Source: Flavobacteriales bacterium (GTDB taxonomy: Bacteria; Bacteroidota; Bacteroidia; Flavobacteriales_D; Crocinitomicaceae). From it: DNA of 43,059 bases. Below the pieces are notes generated by a model. It had not been told where the DNA came from. It saw only the letters and a list, made by a program, of their open reading frames with translations, and ran no database searches. Shown here piece after piece: positions 1-9,228 of the stretch. The stretch is from assembly GCA_009926125.1 (NCBI GenBank), contig RFPM01000006.1:1-43059 (forward strand), given 5' to 3'. Within the stretch, counting starts at the first letter, position 1. Each line of letters begins with the position of its first letter. A program made the position numbers and the translations under genes.

Positions 1-1445
1 TCATATTTAAGTAAGGACGGAGTGATTTTATTTTGAAATGCCTGTTTTATATTTAACGCATTTTGAGTATTAAAACTTGAGTCTACACCTTGCCACGTAT
101 GAGTCCAGGAACCATTTTGAAATATTAAATTATCTGCAACCGCGCCAAGCAAGAGGATTTTTTCGTCTTTTTTTAATGGTAAAGTTTGCTTGTCATTTTT
201 TAGTAAAGTAATTGATTCTATTGCAGCTTGTTTTGCTGTTGCTTGAAATTCCTTAGAGCCAAAATCTGGATATTGATCCAATGGGTACATCGGGGTTTCA
301 AATAAACCCAATTTAAGCTTGGCATAAATAATTCGAGTTACGGCATCATCTAAGCGATTTTTACTTATTTTTCCTTCCAAAACCGCTTCATGAAATAAGT
401 CTAGATATTCTCTATAATTTCCATAATACGGGACCATACTCATATCTAATCCGGCATTAATTGCCAAGACTATCGCTTCTTTTTGATTTTCTGCAATTTT
501 ATGTACCGTATGTAGCATGCGAATATCTTCCCAATCTGAGACAGCAAAACCTTTAAATCCAAATTCTCCTTTGAGAATATTCGTAAGTAAGTTTTTATTC
601 ATGTGCCCAGGAATTCCATTGACAGATCCAGAATTAATCATTACAGACAGAGCTCCTGCATCTACGGCAGCTTTAAAACTGGGAAGGAATAATTCCTTCA
701 TTTGACGATCTGGAATCCATGCAGGAGTTCGATCTCTTCCTGAATTTGGATAACTATAGCCAACAAAATGTTTCATGCACGATAAAACAGAATAGGGAGA
801 ATTCAAAGCACTTCCTTGGTAACCCTTAACTAAAGCTGCTCCCATTTCACTCGCTAAATGTGGGTCTTCTCCAAGCGTTTCAAAATACCTAGACCACAAG
901 GCCTTTCTTCCTAAATCAAGGACAGGAGAGAAATTCCAAGGAACTCCTGAAGCGCGTGTTTCATACGCGGTTATCATACCCATTTTTCTTGCTAATTCTG
1001 GATTCCATGTTGCTGAGAGTCCAATTTCCTGAGGAAAAAGAGTGCCGCCAACGATGTAATTTGCACCATGAATTGCATCTACACCATATATTATTGGAAT
1101 TTTTACTCGCTTACTAAGATAAATAGAATGAATTTGTTCTAAAATAGTTCTCCAGGTTTTTAAATCTAAGGTATTCGCACTGACATTTAATAAGGAACCA
1201 ATTTTATCTTGCTCAATTAACTGCACTAATTTTTTTTCGTCTAAAACAATAGGAGTTATAATTTGACCTTGATCGTTGGTTTTTAACAATGCATCCAATG
1301 TTAACTGACAAGTTTGGGCAATCTTTTCTTTAACAGAAAGATTTTTAACAATGCCTTTTGCCCTCTTTAATAAGGATTTATCCGTATCTTGTGCTTGTAT
1401 TTTGTTAAATGCAAATAAAATTAGAAATAGCAGAAAGGTCTTCAT
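1..1445 (-). CDS. Glycoside hydrolase family 3 beta-glucosidase-like enzyme (3' end cut by window)
   Basis: This is a secreted or periplasmic GH3 exo-acting beta-glycosidase, probably releasing glucose from beta-glucan oligosaccharides. The start is the ATG at 1445-1443, followed by a signal peptide ending near residue 19 (IQAQ). The GH3 N-terminal barrel is clear: GVDAIHGANY, then MKHFVGY, then the nucleophile motif SDWED with Asp304 encoded at 534-536. After that comes the linker ITLLKNDKQTLPL leading into the second, sandwich domain. About 481 of an expected 700-760 residues are in the window, and the C-terminus lies beyond base 1. It diverges from the operon starting at 1600, which suggests shared regulation and substrate. 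The family is certain; the substrate is inferred from context only. Confidence 0.95.
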   Translation of the reverse strand, partial: MKTFLLFLILFAFNKIQAQDTDKSLLKRAKGIVKNLSVKEKIAQTCQLTLDALLKTNDQGQIITPIVLDEKKLVQLIEQDKIGSLLNVSANTLDLKTWRTILEQIHSIYLSKRVKIPIIYGVDAIHGANYIVGGTLFPQEIGLSATWNPELARKMGMITAYETRASGVPWNFSPVLDLGRKALWSRYFETLGEDPHLASEMGAALVKGYQGSALNSPYSVLSCMKHFVGYSYPNSGRDRTPAWIPDRQMKELFLPSFKAAVDAGALSVMINSGSVNGIPGHMNKNLLTNILKGEFGFKGFAVSDWEDIRMLHTVHKIAENQKEAIVLAINAGLDMSMVPYYGNYREYLDLFHEAVLEGKISKNRLDDAVTRIIYAKLKLGLFETPMYPLDQYPDFGSKEFQATAKQAAIESITLLKNDKQTLPLKKDEKILLLGAVADNLIFQNGSWTHTWQGVDSSFNTQNALNIKQAFQNKITPSLLKY

Positions 1446-1528
1446 TTGTTAATGTATTTAGGACACTAAGTTAAACATTTTTGTATTTAATACCTTTTTA
1501 ATAAGAATGAAGAACTGAAATTGCACCC

Positions 1529-1536
1529 TAAATTTG
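1529..1536 (+). promoter_or_regulatory. Candidate -7 element of the glycan operon
   Basis: TAAATTTG fits the Bacteroidota -7 consensus TAnnTTTG and lies 63 bases before the ATG at 1600, inside the 154-base divergent region between the GH3 gene and the operon. No good TTTG was found 19-21 bases upstream, so support comes from the -7 half and the position only. Confidence 0.35.
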
Positions 1537-1599
1537 CAATAGACAATTTTTTTTATTTAATATTGTACAAAATACAAAAACTAAAAATATAATTTTTTG

Positions 1600-2940
1600 A
1601 TGCAAAAATTTTTATTCATTATATTGTTTTTGCCTGTTGTTTCCTTTTCTCAAGCTAGCAAAGTAAAGCTTTTCTATCAAAATTCACAATGGGATTTACT
1701 TGTAAACGATAAAGTATTTTATATCAATGGTGGCGGTGGGACCGTAAAAATGAAAGAACTTAAAGATGCTGGTGGAAATACAATCAGAACTTGGGGGCTT
1801 GAAAATGCACAGGCAATTTTAGATGAGGCACATTCTTTAGGCTTAAAAGTAATGCTTGGATTTTGGGTGCAACATGAGCGTCATGGTTTTGATTATAATG
1901 ATGACGACAAAGTTAAAAATCAATTAGAAGGATTTCGCTTGGCTGTTCGCAAATACAAAAACCATCCTGCCTTGTTGATGTGGGGAATTGGTAACGAATA
2001 TGAATTAGAATATTCCAACACGAAAGTTTGGGCTGCCGTAAATGACATTGCAAAAATGGTACATGATGAAGATAAAAATCACCCTACTTCTACTGTTACT
2101 GCAGGAATAAACGCTGAAAAGCTCAAATTCATTATGGAAGTAATGACAGAAATAGATATTTATGGAATAAACACCTATGGCGATATCGAAAATGTCAAAA
2201 ATATTCTTGCTAAGGGTTCTTTTCAAAAGCCCTATATGATTACAGAATGGGGGCCAAATGGTTGGTGGGAGTCCCCAAAAACTAAATGGGGAGCGGCAAT
2301 TGAACAAAGTAGTACAGAAAAAGCGAATGTTTTTCTTAGCCGTTACCAACGTTGTATTGCAGCAGAAAGAAAACAGTGTATTGGTTCCTTCGCGTTTTTA
2401 TGGGGGCATAAGCAAGAACATACAAGTACTTGGTTTGGCTTATTTACAGAAAATGGCTTGCCTACTGAAGCACTGGATGTTTTAGAGTTTTGTTGGTCCG
2501 GAAAATATCCTACAAATAGATCTCCAAGTATTGAAAAGGTAAGCATAACACTAAAAGATTCTTCTGATAATAAAAGTTTCTTAGCAAATGTTTTCCCTGC
2601 TAAAGAAAAAATAAGCTTCAAACTTTCTGCAAGTGACCTTGATAAGGACAAGTTGACTTATTTTTGGGAATTAGCGCCAGAAAGTACAGATTTAAAATCT
2701 GGAGGAGATGCCGAAGAGAAACCTGCCGCGATAAACGGTAAAATTTCTGGTAATGGCAAAGACGAAATTATTCTTAAGACTCCACTAAAAGAAGGAAAAT
2801 ACCGTTTGTTTGTTTCCGTTAGTGATGGAAAAAAAATAGCCTATACAAATATTCCTTTTTACGTGGAAAATGATCCAAGTTTAGCAGAAAAACAAATTAG
2901 ATTTAAAAATCAAACACTTAAATCTTTTGAAAATGAATAA
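1600..2940 (+). CDS. Secreted GH2-type TIM-barrel glycoside hydrolase with C-terminal Ig-like domain
   Basis: Probable exported retaining glycosidase or transglycosidase. The ATG at 1600 is preferred over the in-frame TTG at 1597, because it gives a normal signal peptide (MQKFLFIILFLPVVSFSQ). Residues about 20-300 form a GH2/GH5-like (clan GH-A) barrel: GGNTIRTWG, the acid/base motif WGIGNEYE (Glu133), and the nucleophile motif ITEWGPNGWW (Glu216). Residues about 315-430 read as a cadherin/PKD-like beta-sandwich (SASDLDKDKLTYFWEL). First gene of a five-gene operon; its last 8 bases overlap the next start. It lacks the N-terminal sandwich domains of classical GH2 enzymes, so the family label is approximate and a GH5- or GH72-like role is possible. 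The neighbouring GH3 gene suggests beta-glucan as substrate (inference). Confidence 0.85.
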   Translation: MQKFLFIILFLPVVSFSQASKVKLFYQNSQWDLLVNDKVFYINGGGGTVKMKELKDAGGNTIRTWGLENAQAILDEAHSLGLKVMLGFWVQHERHGFDYNDDDKVKNQLEGFRLAVRKYKNHPALLMWGIGNEYELEYSNTKVWAAVNDIAKMVHDEDKNHPTSTVTAGINAEKLKFIMEVMTEIDIYGINTYGDIENVKNILAKGSFQKPYMITEWGPNGWWESPKTKWGAAIEQSSTEKANVFLSRYQRCIAAERKQCIGSFAFLWGHKQEHTSTWFGLFTENGLPTEALDVLEFCWSGKYPTNRSPSIEKVSITLKDSSDNKSFLANVFPAKEKISFKLSASDLDKDKLTYFWELAPESTDLKSGGDAEEKPAAINGKISGNGKDEIILKTPLKEGKYRLFVSVSDGKKIAYTNIPFYVENDPSLAEKQIRFKNQTLKSFENE

Positions 2941-4792
2941 AGTCAGTATTTATTTATTTTTATCTTTAATTTTTTTCTGTGGAAGTTTATCCGCACAAAT
3001 AACTTCTGATACTGCGCTATTTAACCCCTTAAATTCAGGTCTTGTCCCAAAAAAAATAGCAAAATCTTTAGAAAATATTTCAGTCTCTGGCTATTATCGT
3101 TTTTTGGGAGCCTATTCGAATATGGAGAAACAATATGCTCCAACCAATCTTGCTGACTTTAATCCAAAACAACGCGTTTTTTTAGGAGATGATAGTCAAA
3201 TTCCACAGTTAATGCTAAACATCGCAGGGCGACCATCTAAAACGACATCTTTTTCGACAGATTTATATTTATGGACACCGTTAACTGGAAGCAGCACAGA
3301 TTATGTAAAAGGACTGAATTTAGGAGTAAATTTAACCGGCTCTCATTCCACAAAATACGGAACATTCTCTGTGAAAACAGGAGGTATACATTGGTATACT
3401 TTAAGTCCTTTTACTTTTGCTGCAAATATAGGTTACAATCGCTTTAGTATTTTCGAACGAAATCCTTGGGATCCAACCACTGCAAATGTTCTAGATCGTT
3501 ATAAGAAGTTCTATACAAATGGTGCCTTAACGCAAGATGTACGATGGGGGCAACAAGCTTTTCAGGGTTTTATTTTTGATGGACTCCGCTTGCCAAAAGG
3601 GTTTTCATTTGCTTTTATGCATGGGAAATCACAATATAATGGTGGTACGCTTCCAACTCCAAATAATTTAACTGCAGGGAAATTAAGGAAAGATTTTAAT
3701 GAAAGTTTTATAAGTTTAAATGCCATTTCAAGTCGCACCTTTAAAGATAGTTTAGCGCATTTGGCGCTGGGTTTTAATTTATATACTTCAGAATTTCTTT
3801 TCAAAATGAAGAATATTAGTGTTTTAGGTGAGCTTGGTTTAGGGAATTATTTTAGTCCAACAGTGCAAGGGAAATATGGGGAGGCACTCAACTTAAAAGT
3901 TCAAATCTCTCCAAAAGCTTTGGGCTTCCCTCTCGAAGTTCGCTATTTTCAAATTAGCCCACATGTTATAAATAACAATGGTGTGTTTTTTAATACCTCT
4001 ATCCAAGAATACAATGATAATTTTGGAACTGTAGAAAATGAAGGAAGCCAGGTTTCTCTGATTCCTTTTGCAAGTTCATTGGTTTCAATTGGGCAACTTA
4101 CAAATAATCGTCGTGGAGTAATTCTAAATGCTGATTTTTCAAACAAAAAAAATAAATTAACAATCGGCTACAGTGCTTCGAGCGAAATTATTGGACTTTC
4201 AGATAAAATATCCTATGGACATCCCGCGAATAATTTAGCGCTCTCACGTTTTTGGCGTTGGGGATTTCCAGCAAATGTTGGACCTTATAATAATTTAAAT
4301 AAAATTTACCGTGGAGTTTATGAAACGGTACAAATTACAGATTCTGTTTCTGCAAAAGGATTTAACTCAATCGAAGTAAATTACAAAAGAGACTTTAAAA
4401 TTTTTGGGCGAGAAATCTTGTTTTTCTATCTCGGAGCTTTTCATAATGTACAGCGTAATTTTTCACCTTTGCCTCGCTATTCAAAAGCTTCTTATTTACA
4501 AAGCTATAACCAACAACTAGAATTTTATTATTTACTTTTCCCAAAAGTTGTACTATCAAATTATTTCGGCTTCGATCGAATAATTGCCAACGAGCACACA
4601 AAGTTATCAGAGGTAAGTTTAAAACCAAAAGATCAGACTGGAAAAAGTTATGCCATTGGTGTTGATTTTTTATTGGCAAAAAATACAGGCTTATATATCC
4701 GTCATCGTTGGATGAACTATGCGGACCGAAATTTTTCCTTGGATAGATACAAGGGGACAGAAACTACAGTTGAACTAAAAATATTTTTTTAA
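2933..4792 (+). CDS. Outer-membrane beta-barrel protein, glycan operon
   Basis: Not recognised as a named family. It has a signal peptide (MNKVSIYLFLSLIFFCGSLSAQ) and then about 600 residues of alternating, aromatic-rich strands, ending in ELKIFF with a terminal Phe, as expected of an outer-membrane barrel. A short N-terminal part is followed by a region that begins NISVSGYYRFLGAY. The ATG at 2933 is chosen over an in-frame TTG at 2927; it overlaps the upstream stop by 8 bases, implying translational coupling. It has no SusC signature: no carboxypeptidase-like domain, plug or TonB box was seen. A role as a porin or surface scaffold for glycan capture is inferred from the flanking hydrolase and carbohydrate-binding genes. 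Confidence 0.8.
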   Translation: MNKVSIYLFLSLIFFCGSLSAQITSDTALFNPLNSGLVPKKIAKSLENISVSGYYRFLGAYSNMEKQYAPTNLADFNPKQRVFLGDDSQIPQLMLNIAGRPSKTTSFSTDLYLWTPLTGSSTDYVKGLNLGVNLTGSHSTKYGTFSVKTGGIHWYTLSPFTFAANIGYNRFSIFERNPWDPTTANVLDRYKKFYTNGALTQDVRWGQQAFQGFIFDGLRLPKGFSFAFMHGKSQYNGGTLPTPNNLTAGKLRKDFNESFISLNAISSRTFKDSLAHLALGFNLYTSEFLFKMKNISVLGELGLGNYFSPTVQGKYGEALNLKVQISPKALGFPLEVRYFQISPHVINNNGVFFNTSIQEYNDNFGTVENEGSQVSLIPFASSLVSIGQLTNNRRGVILNADFSNKKNKLTIGYSASSEIIGLSDKISYGHPANNLALSRFWRWGFPANVGPYNNLNKIYRGVYETVQITDSVSAKGFNSIEVNYKRDFKIFGREILFFYLGAFHNVQRNFSPLPRYSKASYLQSYNQQLEFYYLLFPKVVLSNYFGFDRIIANEHTKLSEVSLKPKDQTGKSYAIGVDFLLAKNTGLYIRHRWMNYADRNFSLDRYKGTETTVELKIFF

Positions 4793-4793
4793 T

Positions 4794-6482
4794 ATGAAAG
4801 CTTTATTATTTATTATTCTTTTTTCAATAGGCCTAAGTGCTTTTTCGCAGGAAGGGAAAAAAGTACAATTTGTTGGAGGAGCGAGATCCTTAATTTCACA
4901 GAGTGATTTTACTTCTGATGTTTCAGATACTGTTACTGCACCAAAAACTACCGGAGGATATGCTTTAATTGACTTGGGATTTAAAATTAATCCAAATGAG
5001 AATACAGAAGTTTTAGGAATGATTCGAATTAAAAATCAATTTGGAGGCTTTTATGGAGCTGGCGTTACCTTTGATGTACGCCAAATTCATGTAAAAGGAG
5101 TTGCAGGAAAAGTTCTTCGCTACCAAATTGGCAACATTGACTACAAACTAACACCTTACACTTTTTACAACCACAATCCTGATTTATTAGTTCAATCTTT
5201 GGGCATAAATAAAATTAAAGAAGAGGTGCTAAATTATGAGTCTTTCTACAAAAATAACAATTGGCGACAGCAAGGAGCAGCGGCAGATTTCGCCATTCAG
5301 TTTCCTAAACTCATTCAAGAATTGAAGTTTAATGGATTTATTACCCGATTAAATCCTAGCGCCTCAAATGTTTTGGAACGACTATACGGAGGTGGTAATG
5401 TAATTATGAAACAAAGCAAATACCTAACAATTGGAGTTAATCATGTGCGCGTTTTTGATTTATTGCAAACAGCAGATAATGATAATGCATATCGAAATGT
5501 TGTAAACTCTATAAGCTACGATTTAAATAAAGATGGAGAAAAAATTAAACTCTCCCTGGATGGTGAATCGGGCATGTCTAAGAGTTTTTCAACGCAAAAT
5601 GCTGAAGGAGGATTGAGTGACTTTTTTATCCATGTAAAAGGACAAGTTTCCTTCAAAAAATGTGGCTTAAAGCTAAAAATGGCGTACATGGAAAATGGAG
5701 CAGATTTTCGAAGTTTTGGTGCACAATCAAAAAGAATGGACTTCAATCAAGTAAATTCTTTTTATGATCGCTACACGAATTCACAAATACTTAGGCCTTT
5801 ATCTTATTATGATTTATATAATGATCCTTCGCTTTACAGCAGTAGTATTTCTACAAAAATTATGTCTTTTAATCCTTCTATAAACAATGTTTTGCCTTAC
5901 GGAATTGCAACTTTTAATAGAAAAGGGTTTTATGCAGGATTTAATTATTCAGATCCTAAAAAAATCATTGCTGCAGATGTGACTTTCTATAGACTTGGAG
6001 AAATTCGTGGGCAAGGAACCACACAATTGCGTTCATTCTCATACCTTACATCAACAGTTTCTTTTAATTTATCAAATTGGATGCATTGGAAGAAAAAACA
6101 AGTATTTCAACTTGGATTGGCATACCAAGAAACTAATCGAAGTAGTCAATTTACCTTTGAACAAATTATTTTAAAATCATTAACTGCTTCACTTGGTCTT
6201 GAATTAGAAATTTGTCCTGATTTATATTTATTAGGCTCGGCTTTTTTATTCTCAAGTAAAGGAAATGAATCTATGCCTGTTCGAACTCCTGAAGGAAATA
6301 TTATTAATTTCAATGAATACCTTGTAGACGGAAGGGAAATAAATTTATCTTCTGGGATAAAATTTAATTTCTCAAAAGAAGTTTATGTTGCAGCTGTTTA
6401 CGAATCAAATAAGAATAATTTCTCTGCAGAAAACCCATATAAATACAATCAAATACTTCTTTATTATATCATGAAATTTTAA
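4794..6482 (+). CDS. Second outer-membrane beta-barrel protein, glycan operon
   Basis: Not recognised as a named family. A signal peptide (MKALLFIILFSIGLSAFSQ) precedes about 540 residues of strand-turn pattern ending YYIMKF, the terminal Phe typical of BAM substrates. It starts one base after the previous stop, so the two barrels are almost certainly co-translated and may act together. Segments such as YALIDLGFKINPNENTEV and VRQIHVKGVAGKVLRYQIG resemble porin-like barrels for small ligands. No plug domain or TonB box is visible. Export or import of oligosaccharides released by the flanking hydrolases is a guess from context. Confidence 0.8.
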   Translation: MKALLFIILFSIGLSAFSQEGKKVQFVGGARSLISQSDFTSDVSDTVTAPKTTGGYALIDLGFKINPNENTEVLGMIRIKNQFGGFYGAGVTFDVRQIHVKGVAGKVLRYQIGNIDYKLTPYTFYNHNPDLLVQSLGINKIKEEVLNYESFYKNNNWRQQGAAADFAIQFPKLIQELKFNGFITRLNPSASNVLERLYGGGNVIMKQSKYLTIGVNHVRVFDLLQTADNDNAYRNVVNSISYDLNKDGEKIKLSLDGESGMSKSFSTQNAEGGLSDFFIHVKGQVSFKKCGLKLKMAYMENGADFRSFGAQSKRMDFNQVNSFYDRYTNSQILRPLSYYDLYNDPSLYSSSISTKIMSFNPSINNVLPYGIATFNRKGFYAGFNYSDPKKIIAADVTFYRLGEIRGQGTTQLRSFSYLTSTVSFNLSNWMHWKKKQVFQLGLAYQETNRSSQFTFEQIILKSLTASLGLELEICPDLYLLGSAFLFSSKGNESMPVRTPEGNIINFNEYLVDGREINLSSGIKFNFSKEVYVAAVYESNKNNFSAENPYKYNQILLYYIMKF

Positions 6483-6485
6483 GCT

Positions 6486-7487
6486 ATGAAATACTATATA
6501 ACCTTAAGCGCACTAATTCTCGTTCTTTTTTCTTGTCACAAGAAAGATTCCAAAATTGATGGGCCTTCTTTAGAAGATTTAAACGGACAGTTCTCTGTTC
6601 TAAGTCCGCTTGCAGCATCTATAGATTCTGTTGACTTCGCAAGTGGAGAAACAGTTTATTTTACTGCCTTATTTTCAAAAACATCAGAATGGAATTTAAA
6701 AATAACCGGCTTAGTTTCTGGGGCAGTTAAAACAATGACAGGTACAAGTAATGAACTCAATGCAAGTTCTTCACTTTGGAGTGGTGAAACGACCAATCTG
6801 CCAATTTTTAAAAATGAAAACTGTAAAGTAGAACTAACATTTCCCAATGAAACAGATACCTTAATTACCTATGTTAAAGTACTACAAGCAAAAGTAAATT
6901 CAGGTTTTCTTATATCAGATTTTGAAAATGGGTTTAATAGCGGATGGACATCATTTATTCAGTCTGGAGCCAACATGAATTTCCAAGTGCTTTCTGATGC
7001 AAGTTCCCCACAAGGAAATAAATACTATAATATGGCTGGAACAGTTAATTGGGATTGGTTAATTGGATATGTATACTTTAAATCTACTGCATATGGAGGA
7101 GCTCCCGCTTTCCCCTTGAGTGCAAACCCAAATAGTGTTTATTTTAATGTGATGATTTATGGTGAATCTGGAACAACAAATAGCATTGTGCTTTTTCAAT
7201 TTGAAGAAGATGAAAATAGTGATGGGATATTTACTGCTGCAAGTGAAGACATGTACGCTAAGGAAATTAAAGTTGATTGGGCCGGATGGAAACTTGTCTC
7301 CATCAAATATAGCGATTTAGAATACTTAGTAAATGGCGTTCCTGCAACTCCAAATGGAAATGGAACTCACGATTCAAACAAAATTAAAACTATAAATATG
7401 CTTCATTTAGCAAATCCAAATTCAGGGTTTGCAAAATCCAAGTTAGATTATATCATTTTTACAGAAAATGGGCCATTGGTTCCTTAA
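6486..7487 (+). CDS. Surface or periplasmic lipoprotein, likely glycan-binding
   Basis: A lipoprotein signal is clear: ALILVLFSC with the lipidated Cys17. Residues about 30-140 look like an Ig-like sandwich. From about residue 143 a second region (SDFENGFNSGWTSF, then NMAGTVNWDWLIGYVYF) has the jelly-roll pattern of carbohydrate-binding modules, with many Trp/Tyr residues. It sits three bases after the second barrel gene and six before the CBM9-like gene. It could fill the glycan-binding lipoprotein role that SusD/SusE proteins have in standard loci, but it shows no SusD (TPR-rich) features. The function is inferred from domain style and position. Confidence 0.75.
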   Translation: MKYYITLSALILVLFSCHKKDSKIDGPSLEDLNGQFSVLSPLAASIDSVDFASGETVYFTALFSKTSEWNLKITGLVSGAVKTMTGTSNELNASSSLWSGETTNLPIFKNENCKVELTFPNETDTLITYVKVLQAKVNSGFLISDFENGFNSGWTSFIQSGANMNFQVLSDASSPQGNKYYNMAGTVNWDWLIGYVYFKSTAYGGAPAFPLSANPNSVYFNVMIYGESGTTNSIVLFQFEEDENSDGIFTAASEDMYAKEIKVDWAGWKLVSIKYSDLEYLVNGVPATPNGNGTHDSNKIKTINMLHLANPNSGFAKSKLDYIIFTENGPLVP

Positions 7488-7493
7488 AATAAC

Positions 7494-8753
7494 ATGAAAA
7501 AACTTTCTTTCTTCTTTGTTTTCTGTAGGCTAGTTTCTTGGTCTCAAGATCTTCCGAAACAAAAAACACTTCTTTTAGAAGAAGTAACAATCCTAGAAAA
7601 AAATTACGGCTTTAAAAAAGTAGGCCTTTACGATGAAGAGGAAGCAAAATCGTATTCAATTAAAGGGTTTTCCCAACTTTCTATTTTCGACAATGATTTC
7701 TCAGATGAAGTTTGGTCGACAAAAAATACATCTTGTATTAAATTAAACTTAAAAGAAGATGAAAAAGATAAATTTTTAAGTGTGAAATGGAACAAAGACC
7801 AAGATGGCTGTGATTGGGTTGGAATGGGCTTTGGTTGGGATATGTGGGCTGGAAAAGACATGAATTTTGTAAAAGATACGCTTGCAATGGAATTAGAAGT
7901 TCGTGCAATAGGAAAATCATTTACCAATATTCCCTGGGCGTTCTGTTTTGAAGATTATTCTGGCGCTCAAGCATGGTTAGGCTACAATAAATCTTTTTTG
8001 CTAGCAAATGAAATTACGTCAAATTGGACAAAAGTCCGGATTCCTTTCTCCTTGTTTCCTTTTGAAGAAAATAATTTTGATTTGTTCAATGTAAAACAAC
8101 TAATGGTTCAAGTTTTTGGAGAAGGATCCATAGAGATTAATTCTATAAAACTAGTTCCTAATTCTAGTAAATTACGTTCTGAAGTAACTTGTCTCAAAGT
8201 CAATGAAAAAATAGAACTTGGAAAGAATGAAAACTGGAATATTGCTGTAGCTAATTCTTTTGGTTCTGGACATTCCTTTGCTACTTTATATACAAAAGAT
8301 TCGTTATTTATCGCTGTAAAAGTTATTGATGCTACACCACAAGTCAACAGCGAAAAAGATGAAAAATTATGGAATGGAGATGCGATAGAAATTGCTTTTT
8401 CTACCAATCCACAGGCAGACCCAAAAAGAAAATCATTCTTGCTCAGCGATCAACATTTAGGAATTAATTGTGGCGCTACTCCCTATGTTTGGGATTGGAA
8501 AGAAAATAAACGCATGGAAAAAGTAAAATTTGTCTATTCAAAAACTGCTGATGGCTATTTTCTTGAACTTGCAGTTCCTGTAACAGAATTATTTAAAACT
8601 AAATTACTTCCTGAAGCTGCATATGGCTTCGAAATTGCTGTAGATTTAAGTGGAGCTGATGGCAAAAGAAGTCGGCAAGAAAGGTGGAACAGCATTTATG
8701 CTGAAGGATTTCATTTGTCTCCAAGCAAATGGGGGACTTTAATTTGTGAATAA
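7494..8753 (+). CDS. Secreted protein with CBM9-like C-terminal domain
   Basis: Last gene of the glycan operon. Residues about 60-225 form a CIA30/CBM-like sandwich with many Trp (DWVGMGFGWDMWAG, NIPWAFCFEDYSGAQAWLG). Residues about 230-419 resemble the CBM9-like domain seen in bacterial xylanases and sugar-binding proteins (LYTKDSLFIAVKVIDATP, LWNGDAIEIAFS, GYFLELAVPVTELF, YGFEIAVDLSG). No catalytic motif is visible, so a binding role is likely. The signal peptide is short and carries an Arg inside the hydrophobic stretch (FFFVFCRLVSWSQ), which is unusual and could weaken export. No T9SS tail is seen. Confidence 0.78.
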   Translation: MKKLSFFFVFCRLVSWSQDLPKQKTLLLEEVTILEKNYGFKKVGLYDEEEAKSYSIKGFSQLSIFDNDFSDEVWSTKNTSCIKLNLKEDEKDKFLSVKWNKDQDGCDWVGMGFGWDMWAGKDMNFVKDTLAMELEVRAIGKSFTNIPWAFCFEDYSGAQAWLGYNKSFLLANEITSNWTKVRIPFSLFPFEENNFDLFNVKQLMVQVFGEGSIEINSIKLVPNSSKLRSEVTCLKVNEKIELGKNENWNIAVANSFGSGHSFATLYTKDSLFIAVKVIDATPQVNSEKDEKLWNGDAIEIAFSTNPQADPKRKSFLLSDQHLGINCGATPYVWDWKENKRMEKVKFVYSKTADGYFLELAVPVTELFKTKLLPEAAYGFEIAVDLSGADGKRSRQERWNSIYAEGFHLSPSKWGTLICE

Positions 8754-8770
8754 CAAAGTTATTTGTTCAC
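8746..8770. terminator. Possible bidirectional hairpin between convergent genes
   Basis: An inverted repeat with outer arms GTGAA/TTCAC and inner arms AATAAC/GTTATT spans the stop of the CBM9-like gene and reaches the stop of the convergent tspO gene. The arms are interrupted by a short bulge and no strong T tract follows, so a terminator role is only possible. Confidence 0.3.
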
Positions 8771-9228
8771 TATAACACATAGGCATTTAATGACATTGCA
8801 ATGCATACCCAAATAAGATAAGGGAGAATAAGAAATGTTGCCGGAGAAGTTAATGTTAATCTAAGATGTTTGTTTATCAATATTAGTGTCATAAATAATA
8901 GAATTAGCAATAGGAGCCCTAATAAAATCTCGTGAAAATTAAAAAAAACAGGATTCCAAGCTATATTTAAAATCTATTGAAGTATAAAAAGTCCAACTGT
9001 TTTTTTTGGTAAGGGTGATGAAAACGCTCTCGCACAGTAAATAGAATAAAGAATCATAATAATTGTCCATGCTATCCCAAAGAAATAACCTGGAGGTGTC
9101 CATGGTGCTTTTTGAAGATTTATATACCATGTGTTTGAGCCAGGACTCGAGCCCATTAAAATACCTCCCAAGTACAAGCCCCCGAAATTTATTAACAAGA
9201 AGACAAAAAATAAAAGTGTTTTTTTCAT
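8770..9228 (-). pseudogene. tspO: TspO/MBR family membrane protein interrupted by an in-frame TAG
   Basis: Read from the ATG at 9228-9226, this encodes a typical 152-residue TspO (tryptophan-rich sensory protein, a five-helix membrane protein that binds porphyrins), except for a TAG at 8976-8974 (codon 85). Before the stop: NLQKAPWTPPGYFFGIAWT, the family hallmark. Directly after it, in the same frame: ILNIAWNPVFFNFHE and ILPYLIWVCIAMSLNAY, the conserved helices 3-5, ending at a proper stop at 8770-8772. The residue before the stop is Gln, and family members usually have a hydrophobic residue at the stop position, so one base change (TTG to TAG) would explain it. The rest of the frame is intact, which means a very recent mutation, a sequence error or readthrough. 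The start overlaps the upstream gene's stop by 4 bases (ATGA). Confidence 0.85.

Noticed and set aside
1-8753. Standard Sus-type polysaccharide utilization locus
   Set aside because: No SusC (plug, TonB box) or SusD sequence was found in any of the six genes.
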